Shown in pieces: positions 50,696-58,685 of a stretch of 64,000 nucleotides of DNA. The DNA lies in NCBI GenBank assembly GCA_000721275.1, contig JOFO01000013.1, positions 74,056 through 138,055 of the forward strand. Direction: 5' to 3'. The stretch comes from Microtetraspora glauca (lineage in GTDB: Bacteria > Actinomycetota > Actinomycetes > Streptomycetales > Streptomycetaceae). The notes beneath the pieces were generated by a model. The model did not search any database. It was not told where the DNA came from and saw nothing but the letters and a program-made list of their open reading frames with translations. Within the stretch, counting starts at the first letter, position 1; the number at the start of each line of letters is the position of its first letter. A program made the position numbers and the translations under genes.

Positions 50696-51411
50696 TCGGG
50701 GTCCCGTCGTTCGAGGAAGGCCGTCATGCCCTCGCGCGCCTCGGCGGAGGCGAAGAGCGTGGCCGACCTCTGCACGAGGTCCTCCGCGTCGCGCTCGAAG
50801 GTCTCCAGGACTCTAGCGGTGACCAGCCGCTTCGCCTCGCGCAGCCCCTGCGGCGAGGCGGCCCGCAGACCGTCCAGGACGGCGTCGAGCTGGTCGTCGC
50901 CGGCCGTGACGAGGCCCATCGCGCGCGCCTCCGGGACACCGAACCGCTCGCCCGTCAGATAGTGCCGGGCCGCCGCCCTCGGCTCCAGCCGCGGCAGCAG
51001 GGTCAGCGAGATCACGGCGGGCGCGACCCCGAGGCGGACCTCGGTGAGCGCGAAGTCCGCGCCCTCCCCCGCGAGCACGATGTCGCAGGCGCCGAGCAGC
51101 CCGAGGCCGCCCGCGCGGGCCCGGCCTCCGGCGGTGACGTGCCCGACGACCGGCTTCGGCAGCTCCACGACCTGCCGCAGCAGGTCGACGAAGGCGTACG
51201 GGCTCGGCGGCGCCTTCAGGTCGGCGCCCGCGCTGAACGTGGTGCCCGTGTGGGTGAGGACCACCGCCCGCACGGCGGGGTCCTTCCCGGCCGTCGCCAG
51301 CGCCTCGCCGAGTGCGGCGACGAGTCCGGCCGACAGGGCGTTGCGGGTGTCCGGGGAGTCGAGGGCGAGGGTGGCGATCCCCCGCTCCTCGGTGACGGCG
51401 ACCAGGGTCAT
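50683..51411 (-). CDS. enoyl-CoA hydratase/isomerase family protein
   Basis: 242 residues from ATG 51411, nine bases after the CoA ligase stop. Crotonase fold: ALDSPDTRNALSAGLVAALG, the oxyanion segment TFSAGADLKAPP, then GGLGLLGACDIVLAGEGADF and RLGVAPAVISLTLLPRL. Gly residues of the oxyanion hole are in place. The catalytic Glu pair of true hydratases cannot be assigned with certainty, so isomerase or lyase activity is possible. It would act on the CoA ester produced by the ligase encoded upstream. Confidence 0.9.
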   Translation of the reverse strand: MTLVAVTEERGIATLALDSPDTRNALSAGLVAALGEALATAGKDPAVRAVVLTHTGTTFSAGADLKAPPSPYAFVDLLRQVVELPKPVVGHVTAGGRARAGGLGLLGACDIVLAGEGADFALTEVRLGVAPAVISLTLLPRLEPRAAARHYLTGERFGVPEARAMGLVTAGDDQLDAVLDGLRAASPQGLREAKRLVTARVLETFERDAEDLVQRSATLFASAEAREGMTAFLERRDPEWRL

Positions 51412-51420
51412 GGCGGTACC

Positions 51421-52989
51421 TCAGCTCTCTCGCAGCTCGCGGCGCAGGATCTTTCCGGAGGCGGCCCGGGGCACCGCGTCGACGAACTCGACGGCCCGGA
51501 CCTTCTTGTACGGGGCGACCCGGGCGGCCACGTGGGCCATGACCTCCTCGGCGGTGAGCCCGGGCGCGGCCGGCTGGCGCACCACGAACGCCTTGGGCAC
51601 CTCCGTGCCGTCGGCGTCCGTCACCCCGATGACGGCGGCGTCGGCGACGCCCTCGTGGGTGAGGAGCAGGGCCTCCAGCTCGGCCGGGGCGACCTGGAAG
51701 CCCTTGTACTTGATGAGTTCCTTCACCCGGTCCACGACGTACAGCCAGCCGTCGGCGTCGACCCGCCCGACGTCGCCGGTGTGCACCCAGCCGTCGGCGT
51801 CGATCATCGCGGCGGTGGCGTCCGGCCGCCCCAGGTACCCCTTCATGACCTGCGGCCCCCGGATGGCGATCTCGCCCTCCTCCCCCGGCGCCGCGTCCTT
51901 CGCCGGGTCGTCGAGCGACAGGATCCGCATCTCGGTGGAGGGCAGCAGCTTCCCGACGGTGCCGGGCGGCGGGTGCTCCACGGAGAGCGGCGTGACGTGC
52001 GTCCCCGGGGACAGCTCGGTCATGCCGTACGCCTGCCGCACCGGCGGCAGCCCGAGCCGCTGCGAGCACGCCTCGGCGAGCGCCGCGTCGAGCGGGGCGG
52101 CGGCCGAGACGATGTACTCCAGCGAGGACAGGTCGTAGTCGGCGACGGCGGGGTGCTTGGCGAGCGCGAGCACGATCGGCGGGGCCACGTACAGGCCGTT
52201 GATGCGGTGCCGCTGGATCGCGCCGAGGAAGGTGTCGAGCTCGAAGCGGGGCAGGACGACGACGGTGGCGCCCTTGCGGAGGGGCGCGTTCATGAGGGCC
52301 GTCAAACCGTATATGTGAAAGAAGGGGAGCACCGCGAGGATCCGGTCGCCCGGGCCCATCGGGATGAAGGGCTCCAGCTGCGCCAGGTTCGTCGCGATGG
52401 AGGCGTGGGTGAGCATCACGCCCTTGGGGGTGCCGGTGGTGCCGGAGGAGTACGGGAGGGCGGCGACGTCCTCGGCGGGGTCGACGGCGATCTCCGGCTC
52501 GGGCGCGGCGGAGGCGAGGAACGCCTGGAGCGACCGGGTGCCGTCCTCCGCCGTGTCGCAGACGAAGATCTCCTCGACGCCGCCCGCCAGTTCGGCGGCG
52601 GCCCGGGCGGCCGGGAGGAGCGGCGAGACGGTGACGATCCAGCGCGCCGCCGAGTCCCGCAGCTGCTTGGCGAACTCCTCGGGCGTGGCCAGCGGGTGGA
52701 CGGTGGTGACGGCGGCGCCGGCGCGGGTGGCGGCGTAGAACGCGACCGGGAAGAGCACGGTGTTGGGGCTGTGCAGCGCGAGCACGTCGCCCTTGCGCAC
52801 CCCGGCCTCCGCGAGTCCGGCGGCGACCCGCCGGTGGAAGGCGTCGACCTGCGCGTACGTGAGCGTCAGGCCGCCGGCGCCGTCGACCAGCGCGGGCGCG
52901 TCACCGAAGGCGGCGGCCCCGCCGAGGACGGCGTCGTGGATGGGGACGGACAGGGCGGGGACGGGCTCGTACTCGCTGTGGAACACCAT
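51421..52989 (-). CDS. 4-coumarate/cinnamate:CoA ligase
   Basis: 522 residues from ATG 52989. Adenylation motif YSSGTTGTPKG at 180-190, QAYGMTELSPGTH, the TGDVG motif, hinge DRVKELIKYKGFQVAPAELE and the catalytic Lys in ASGKILRREL near 512. The sequence is very close, from memory, to the S. coelicolor cinnamate:CoA ligase (ScCCL), including the start HSEYEPVPALSVPIHDAVLG. It activates cinnamate, 4-coumarate or related arylpropenoic acids with ATP and CoA. It is the first gene of the operon with a hydratase and TetR, upstream of which lies operator B1. Confidence 0.92.
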   Translation of the reverse strand: MVFHSEYEPVPALSVPIHDAVLGGAAAFGDAPALVDGAGGLTLTYAQVDAFHRRVAAGLAEAGVRKGDVLALHSPNTVLFPVAFYAATRAGAAVTTVHPLATPEEFAKQLRDSAARWIVTVSPLLPAARAAAELAGGVEEIFVCDTAEDGTRSLQAFLASAAPEPEIAVDPAEDVAALPYSSGTTGTPKGVMLTHASIATNLAQLEPFIPMGPGDRILAVLPFFHIYGLTALMNAPLRKGATVVVLPRFELDTFLGAIQRHRINGLYVAPPIVLALAKHPAVADYDLSSLEYIVSAAAPLDAALAEACSQRLGLPPVRQAYGMTELSPGTHVTPLSVEHPPPGTVGKLLPSTEMRILSLDDPAKDAAPGEEGEIAIRGPQVMKGYLGRPDATAAMIDADGWVHTGDVGRVDADGWLYVVDRVKELIKYKGFQVAPAELEALLLTHEGVADAAVIGVTDADGTEVPKAFVVRQPAAPGLTAEEVMAHVAARVAPYKKVRAVEFVDAVPRAASGKILRRELRES

Positions 52990-53073
52990 GCGTGACCCCC
53001 TGGAGAGGTGGAAGGTGGCCGCCAGGATCGCCCGTGCGGGGACCGCTTGGGGAGACCCTGGCAGCACCCCGCG

Positions 53074-53096
53074 AAACAATCAAGCGCGCATGCATG
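53074..53096. promoter_or_regulatory. operator-like site B1
   Basis: AAACAATCAAGCGCGCATGC and three following bases match the site at 61241-61263 in 20 of 23 positions. The arms CAAGC...GCWTG are partly palindromic. It lies 84 bases upstream of the CoA ligase start. Confidence 0.6.
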
Positions 53097-53129
53097 GTTT
53101 ACGAGGGGTCCTGCGTGCGCAGGGGCGGG

Positions 53130-53777
53130 TCACTCGCAGGCGACGCCGTCGCCGTCGCGGTCCAGCTTGCGGCTGTAGCCGGGCTCGCCCGCGTGGATCG
53201 GGGCGGCGCCGGCGGCCCGGACGGCCGTGCAGTTGGCGTAGTAGACCTGCTCGGGCTCCGGCTCGGCCGTCTCCGGCGGCTGGGTCGTCTGGACGGGCTT
53301 CGGGGCCCGCGTGGTCGGGGCCTGGGTCGTGGGCTCGGGGGCCCGGGTGGTCGGCGCCTCGGTCGTGGGCTCCGGAGTGGGGGTCGGGGTGGGGGTGGGT
53401 ATGGGCGCCTCGGTCGTCGGTTCCGGCGCCGGCGTGGGCGGCTCGGTGGTCGGCTCGACCGTGGGCGTCGGCGCGGGCGACGCGGTCGTCGGCGCCGGGT
53501 CGGCCGTCGCCGACGCCGTCACGGCCGGCTTCGGGTCGTCGCCCGGCGTCTTCGGCTCCTTCTCCGGCTCCTGGACCAGGATCAGCACGAACCACAGCGC
53601 GGACAGCACCGTCGCCACGGTCTTCGTCCGGGTCGTCCACCGGCCCAGCCACGCCAGGACGATGCCCGCGGGCGGGAGCAGCACGAGCAGCGTGACGATC
53701 AGCGCCGGGTGCTGCCACCACCGGCGCGGCGGCTGCCACGCCGGGGCGGGCTGGTACGGGTTGGTCTGCGGGTACAC
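53130..53777 (-). CDS. Excalibur-domain membrane protein
   Basis: 215 residues; GTG 53777 has GGAG six bases upstream. N-terminal Pro-rich tail, two hydrophobic segments (about 28-46 and 52-70, GIVLAWLGRW between them), then a long Thr/Pro/Glu-rich linker with repeats such as EPTTEAPTTRAPEPTTQAPT, and a C-terminal Excalibur domain (YYANCTAVRAAGAAPIH, LDRDGDGVACE) that binds calcium through its DxDxDG loop. The domain is on the outer side. Similar proteins are common in Streptomyces; the function is unknown. Confidence 0.88.
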   Translation of the reverse strand: MYPQTNPYQPAPAWQPPRRWWQHPALIVTLLVLLPPAGIVLAWLGRWTTRTKTVATVLSALWFVLILVQEPEKEPKTPGDDPKPAVTASATADPAPTTASPAPTPTVEPTTEPPTPAPEPTTEAPIPTPTPTPTPEPTTEAPTTRAPEPTTQAPTTRAPKPVQTTQPPETAEPEPEQVYYANCTAVRAAGAAPIHAGEPGYSRKLDRDGDGVACE

Positions 53778-53873
53778 GCGCGACTCCAGGGACGTGAAGG
53801 GACCACGGCACCGAGCGGGGTGCCGTGGCCGTGGATCGTACACAGGACCTTCACAACCGGGGTGCGGTTTCCG

Positions 53874-53933
53874 GGACTCGGTACAGGACTCCGTACAGGA
53901 CTCAGTACGGGACTCCGTCCGCGACTCAGTACG
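53874..53933. repeat. five tandem 12-bp units running into a stop codon
   Basis: GGACTCGGTACA, GGACTCCGTACA, GGACTCAGTACG, GGACTCCGTCCG and CGACTCAGTACG at 53874, 53886, 53898, 53910 and 53922. The last unit contains the stop and final residues of the acyl-CoA dehydrogenase on the minus strand. Confidence 0.85.
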
Positions 53934-55059
53934 ACTTGGGCAGTCCCAGGGAGTGGGTCGCGACGAAGTTGAGGACCATCTCCCGGCTGACCGGCGCGAT
54001 CCGGGCCACGCGGGACGCCGGGATCAGCCGGGCGAGGCCGAACTCCTTGGTGAGGCCGTTGCCGCCGAGGGTGTGGACGGCGGTGTCGACGGCCTTCACG
54101 CACGCCTCGCCCGCCGCGTACTTCGCCATGTTGGCGGCCTCGCCCGCGCCGAGGTCGTCGCCCGCGTCGTACAGCTTCGCCGCCTTCTGCATCATCAGCC
54201 GGGCGAGTTCGAGCTCGACGTGCGCCTGGGCGAGCGGGTGGGCGATGGCCTGGTGGGCGCCGATCGGCGTCTTCCACACCTGCCGCTCCTTCGCGTACGC
54301 GACGGCCCGGCCGAGGGCGTAGCGGCCCATGCCGATCGCGAACGCGGCCGTCATGATCCGCTCCGGGTTGAGCCCGGCGAAGAGCTGGAGCAGCCCCGCG
54401 TCCTCGTCACCGACCAACGCGTCCGCCGGCAGCCGCACGTCGTCGAGGGTCAGCTCGAACTGCTTCTCGTCCGCGTCGAGTTCCATCTCGATCTGGCGGC
54501 GCCCGAAACCGGGGGTGTCACGCGGCACGATGAAGAGGCACGCCTTCAGGTTCCCGGTGCGGGCGTCCGACGTGCGGCCGACGATCAGGGTCGCGTCCGC
54601 GATGTCGACGCCGGAGACGAACACCTTCCGGCCGTTGAGGACCCAGCCGTCCTCGGTGCGGGTGGCGGTCGTCGTGATGCGGTGCGAGTTGGAGCCGGCG
54701 TCCGGCTCGGTGATGCCGAACGCCATCGTCCGCGACCCGTCGGCGAGACCGGGCAACCACGCCGCCTTCTGTTCCTCCGTGCCGAAGCGGGAGATGACCG
54801 TGCCGCAGATCGCCGGCGACACCACCATCATCAGCAGCGGCGCGCCGGCCGCGCCCGCCTCCTCCAGGACGATGGACAGCTCGGCCATGCCGCCGCCCCC
54901 GCCGCCGTACTCCTCCGGCAGGTTCACGCCCAGGTAGCCGAGCTTCCCGGCCTCGGCCCACAGCGCCGCCCGGTCGAAGCCGGGGCCGTGGCGGCGGCCG
55001 AGCGCGGAGACGGCGGCGCGGAGCTCGGTGTGCTCGGCCGGTTCGATGTCGGTGCTCAT
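53926..55059 (-). CDS. acyl-CoA dehydrogenase
   Basis: 377 residues; ATG 55059 overlaps the carboxylase stop as ATGA. The standard acyl-CoA dehydrogenase fold is complete: YLGVNLPEEYGGGGGGMAEL, MAFGITEPDAGSNSHRITT, GRKVFVSGVDIADATLIVGR, then RQVWKTPIGAHQAIAHPLAQ and the C-terminal VHTLGGNGLTKEFGLARLIP. The catalytic base Glu is likely in the helical C-domain. It is the last gene of the Atu-type operon and would oxidise the branched acyl-CoA that the carboxylase then uses. Confidence 0.92.
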   Translation of the reverse strand: MSTDIEPAEHTELRAAVSALGRRHGPGFDRAALWAEAGKLGYLGVNLPEEYGGGGGGMAELSIVLEEAGAAGAPLLMMVVSPAICGTVISRFGTEEQKAAWLPGLADGSRTMAFGITEPDAGSNSHRITTTATRTEDGWVLNGRKVFVSGVDIADATLIVGRTSDARTGNLKACLFIVPRDTPGFGRRQIEMELDADEKQFELTLDDVRLPADALVGDEDAGLLQLFAGLNPERIMTAAFAIGMGRYALGRAVAYAKERQVWKTPIGAHQAIAHPLAQAHVELELARLMMQKAAKLYDAGDDLGAGEAANMAKYAAGEACVKAVDTAVHTLGGNGLTKEFGLARLIPASRVARIAPVSREMVLNFVATHSLGLPKSY

Positions 55060-56930
55060 ACGGTCTGGTCCTCCTGTGCATCGGTCTGTACGACGGCGAG
55101 CAGGGCACCGACCTCGACCTGGCGGCCGGGGACGGCGTGGAGCGCGGTGAGCGTGCCGGAGGCGGGAGCGGCGACCTTGTGCTCCATCTTCATCGCCTCC
55201 AGCCAGAGCAGCGGCTGCCCGGCGGTCACCCGGTCGCCGGCGGCGAGCCCGTCGGCGACCCGGACGACGGTGCCGGGCATCGGGGCGAGCAGGGAGCCGG
55301 GGAGGACCTGCTCGCGCGGGTCGGTGAAGCGGGGGCGGGCCGCGAGCCGGTACGGGCCGACGTGGACGATCCCGTCCCCGTACGACGCCACCGGGAAGTC
55401 CCGTACGACACCGCCCGCTTCCAGGCGTACGCGGTCGGGCGCGGCGCTCACCACCCGGACGCCCTCCGGCGCCGTGACCTCGAAGCCGCCGTCGCGGGTC
55501 GGCCGGTAGCGGACCTCGTGGTCCCCGTACGTCCGGGTCTGGTCCGCCGAGCGGACGTTCCGCCAGCCGCCGCCGAACCGGCCGCCGGCCCGGGCCGCGT
55601 CGGCAACGGCGGCGGCGACGGCCGCGTGCGCCTCCCCGTCGCGGGACCGGGCGAGCGCGTCCAGGTGCCGCTCGTAGAAGCCGGTGCCGAGCCGGCCGGC
55701 GTCCAGGAAGTCCGGGTGCCGCAGCGAGGCGACGAGCAGGTCGCGGTTGGTGACCGGGCCGTGGATCACGGCCCGTTCCAGCGCGTGGGCGAGCCGGCGG
55801 ACCGCCTCGGCGCGGGTCGGCGCGTGCGCGACGGCCTTCGCGAGCATGGCGTCGTAGTGCACGGGCACCGTGTCGCCGGAGGCGTAGCCGGTGTCGACGC
55901 GCACGCCGGGCACCGCGAAGGCGTGCAGGTCGCCGGTCTGCGGGGCCCAGCCCGCCGCCGGGTCCTCCGCGTACAGCCGGGCCTCCACCGCGTGGCCCCG
56001 GGGCGCCGGCGGCTCGGGCGGCAGCGGGGTGCCCTCGGCGACGGCGATCTGGAGGGCGACGAGGTCGACGCCGTACACCTCCTCCGTCACCGGGTGTTCC
56101 ACCTGGAGGCGGGTGTTCATCTCCAGGAAGTGCGCCCGGCCCCCGGCGACCAGGAACTCCACCGTGCCCGCCCCGACGTACCCGACGGCTTTCGCCGCCT
56201 TCGCCGACCGCGCGTACAGCTCCTCGACGAGCGCGGGCGGCAGCCCCGGCGCCGGGGCCTCCTCGATCACCTTCTGGTGCCGGCGCTGCAGCGAGCAGTC
56301 CCGGGCGCCGAGCGTCCACACCGTGCCGTGCGCGTCGGCGAGGACCTGCACCTCGACGTGCCGGCCGTCCTCCACGTACGGCTCGACGAACACCTCGCCG
56401 TCCCCGAAGGCGCTCTCCGCCTCGGCCGCCGCCGCCTTCAGCGCCGCGTCCAGCTCGCCGAGTTCGCGCACCACCCGCATGCCGCGCCCGCCGCCGCCCG
56501 CCGCCGCCTTCACCAGCACCGGCAGGTCGGCCGCCGTGACGTCGGTGAGCGGGGCGACGCCCATCAGCTCCTTCGCCCGGGTCTTCGACGCCATCGCCTC
56601 GACGGCCTCCGGCGGCGGCCCGATCCACACCAGCCCGGCGGCCGTCACGGCCCGCGCGAAGTCCGCGTTCTCGGAGAGGAAGCCGTAGCCGGGGTGGACG
56701 GCGTCCGCGCCGGCCGCGAGCGCCGCCGCCACGACGAGGTCGCCCCGCAGGTACGTCTCCGCGGGCGCCGCCCCCGGCAGCCGGACCGCCGCGTCCGCCT
56801 CCCGCACGTGCAGGGCGTCCGCGTCGGCGTCGGAGTGCACGGCGACGGTCGCGATGCCCAGCTCGCGGCAGGTGCGGAAGACGCGGCAGGCGATCTCGCC
56901 GCGATTCGCCACAAGGACGGTCCTGATCAC
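55056..56930 (-). CDS. acyl-CoA carboxylase alpha subunit (biotin carboxylase + biotin carrier)
   Basis: 624 residues from GTG 56930. Biotin-carboxylase domain VLVANRGEIACRVFRTCREL; ATP-grasp loop VKAAAGGGGRGMRVV near 148; HFLEMNTRLQVEHPVTE. The carrier domain at the C-terminus has the biotinylated Lys581 in EAMKMEH. Length is typical of short methylcrotonyl/geranyl-CoA carboxylase alpha subunits with no extra middle domain beyond about 450-550. It carboxylates biotin with bicarbonate and ATP and passes it to the beta subunit encoded just upstream, eight bases away. Confidence 0.93.
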   Translation of the reverse strand: MIRTVLVANRGEIACRVFRTCRELGIATVAVHSDADADALHVREADAAVRLPGAAPAETYLRGDLVVAAALAAGADAVHPGYGFLSENADFARAVTAAGLVWIGPPPEAVEAMASKTRAKELMGVAPLTDVTAADLPVLVKAAAGGGGRGMRVVRELGELDAALKAAAAEAESAFGDGEVFVEPYVEDGRHVEVQVLADAHGTVWTLGARDCSLQRRHQKVIEEAPAPGLPPALVEELYARSAKAAKAVGYVGAGTVEFLVAGGRAHFLEMNTRLQVEHPVTEEVYGVDLVALQIAVAEGTPLPPEPPAPRGHAVEARLYAEDPAAGWAPQTGDLHAFAVPGVRVDTGYASGDTVPVHYDAMLAKAVAHAPTRAEAVRRLAHALERAVIHGPVTNRDLLVASLRHPDFLDAGRLGTGFYERHLDALARSRDGEAHAAVAAAVADAARAGGRFGGGWRNVRSADQTRTYGDHEVRYRPTRDGGFEVTAPEGVRVVSAAPDRVRLEAGGVVRDFPVASYGDGIVHVGPYRLAARPRFTDPREQVLPGSLLAPMPGTVVRVADGLAAGDRVTAGQPLLWLEAMKMEHKVAAPASGTLTALHAVPGRQVEVGALLAVVQTDAQEDQTV

Positions 56931-56938
56931 GTGAAGCC

Positions 56939-58537
56939 TCACATTCGGAAGACGCCGAAGCCGCCGCGCGCGCCCTCGACCGGTGCCGTGTGGATCGCGG
57001 ACAGGCACAGCCCGAGGACCGTGCGCGTGTCGCGGGGGTCGATCACCCCGTCGTCGTAGAGCAGGCCGGACAGGAACACCGGCAGCGACTCGGACTCGAT
57101 CTGCGCCTCGACGAGCGCCCGCAGCCCCGCGTCCGCCTCCTCGTCGTACGGCTGCCCCTTCGCCGCCGCCGACGCCCGCGCCACGATCGACAGCACCCCG
57201 GCGAGCTGCTGCGGCCCCATGACCGCCGACTTGGCGCTCGGCCACGCGAACAGGAACCGGGGGTCGTAGGCCCGGCCGCACATGCCGTAGTGCCCGGCGC
57301 CGTAGCTCGCCCCCATGAGGACCGACAGGTGCGGCACCTTCGAGTTCGCCACCGCGTTGATCATCATCGCGCCGTGCTTGATGATGCCGCCCTGCTCGTA
57401 CTCCCTGCCGACCATGTAGCCGGTGGTGTTGTGCAGGAACAGCAGCGGGATGTCCCGCTGGTTCGCGAGCTGGATGAACTGCGCGGCCTTCTGCGACTCG
57501 GCGGAGAACAGCACGCCCTGCGCGTTGGCGAGGATCCCCACCGGATAGCCGTGCAGCCGCGCCCACCCGGTCACCAGCGACGCCCCGTACAGCGGCTTGA
57601 ACTCGTCGAAGTCCGAGCCGTCCACGAGCCGGGCGATCACCTCGCGCGGGTCGAACGGCGTCTTCAGGTCCCCCGGCACGATCCCGAGCAGCTCCTCCGG
57701 GTCGTACTTCGGCGGCTGCGCGAGCGGCGGATCCGGGTGCGCCTTGCGGTGGTTGAGCCGGGCGACGATCCGGCGGGCCTGCCGGATCGCGTCCGCCTCG
57801 TCGACGGCGTAGTGGTCGGCGAGCCCCGACACGCGCGCGTGCATCGCCGCGCCGCCCAGCGACTCGTCGTCGCTCTCCTCGCCCGTCGCCATCTTCACCA
57901 GCGGCGGCCCGCCGAGGAACACCTTCGACCGCTCCTCGATCATCACCGTGTGATCGGACATGCCGGGCACGTACGCCCCTCCGGCCGTCGAGTTGCCGAA
58001 GACGACCGCGACCGTCGGGATGCCGGCGGCGGACAGCCGGGTGAGGTCACGGAAGAGCGCCCCGCCCGGGATGAAGATCTCCTTCTGCGACGGCAGGTCG
58101 GCGCCGCCGGACTCGACCAGCGAGATCACCGGGAGCCGGTTGGCGTACGCGATCTCGTTGGCGCGCAGTGCCTTCTTCAGCGTCCACGGGTTGGAGGCGC
58201 CGCCGCGCACGGTCGGGTCGTTGGCGGTGATCAGGCACTCGACGCCCTCGACGACGCCGATGCCGGTGACCAGCGACGCGCCCACCGGGTAGGCGCTGCC
58301 CCAGGCGGCGAGCGGCGACAGCTCCAGGAACGGCGAGTCCGGGTCGACCAGCAGCTCGATCCGCTCGCGGGCCAGCAGCTTGCCGCGCTTCCGGTGCCGG
58401 GCGGTGTACTTCTCGCCGCCGCCGGCGAGCGCCTTGGCGTGCTCGGCGTCGAGCGCGGCGAGCTTCTCCAGCATCGCGGCCCGATGCTCCCGGTAGTCGG
58501 TTGCGCCGGTGTCGAGGGCGGAGGCGAGGACGGTCAC
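56939..58537 (-). CDS. acyl-CoA carboxylase beta subunit (carboxyltransferase)
   Basis: 532 residues from a GTG at 58537. Crotonase-like double domain: ARERIELLVDPDSPFLELSP, the acyl-CoA pocket VRGGASNPWTLKKALRANEI and ESGGADLPSQKEIFIPGGAL, and C-terminal NTTGYMVGREYEQGGIIKHG with GGASYGAGHYGMCGRAY-like MGASYGAGHYGMCGRAYDPR. The sequence is of the methylcrotonyl/geranyl-CoA type rather than propionyl-CoA. It transfers CO2 from biotin to the gamma carbon of an unsaturated acyl-CoA. The 148-base gap to the next gene contains direct repeats. Confidence 0.93.
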   Translation of the reverse strand: MTVLASALDTGATDYREHRAAMLEKLAALDAEHAKALAGGGEKYTARHRKRGKLLARERIELLVDPDSPFLELSPLAAWGSAYPVGASLVTGIGVVEGVECLITANDPTVRGGASNPWTLKKALRANEIAYANRLPVISLVESGGADLPSQKEIFIPGGALFRDLTRLSAAGIPTVAVVFGNSTAGGAYVPGMSDHTVMIEERSKVFLGGPPLVKMATGEESDDESLGGAAMHARVSGLADHYAVDEADAIRQARRIVARLNHRKAHPDPPLAQPPKYDPEELLGIVPGDLKTPFDPREVIARLVDGSDFDEFKPLYGASLVTGWARLHGYPVGILANAQGVLFSAESQKAAQFIQLANQRDIPLLFLHNTTGYMVGREYEQGGIIKHGAMMINAVANSKVPHLSVLMGASYGAGHYGMCGRAYDPRFLFAWPSAKSAVMGPQQLAGVLSIVARASAAAKGQPYDEEADAGLRALVEAQIESESLPVFLSGLLYDDGVIDPRDTRTVLGLCLSAIHTAPVEGARGGFGVFRM

Positions 58538-58685
58538 GGCAGTTCCTCCGGGTCGGGGCGGGCGGTCACGGCGGGTCCTCCGGAAGGTCGGGGCGGGCGG
58601 GGCGGCAGCGGACGGAACGGCACGGGCGCGGCGGGCGGGCGGAACAGGGCGGGTGGAACGGCGGCGGACGGCACGGGGCGGGCGG
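58538..58685. repeat. GC-rich direct repeats between carboxylase and AtuA genes
   Basis: The stretch CGGTCACGGC-N-TCCTCCGG-N-TCGGGGCGGGC occurs twice (starting near 58533 and 58565), and a third part copy GGGCGGGCGGTCACAGCAG ends at the AtuA stop. No gene is visible in this gap. It probably does not break the operon. Confidence 0.5.

Noticed and set aside
47840-50962. 1040-codon plus-strand frame over the peptidase and dehydratase genes
   Set aside because: Low-complexity Arg-rich shadow frame; the peptidase and dehydratase read in other phases.
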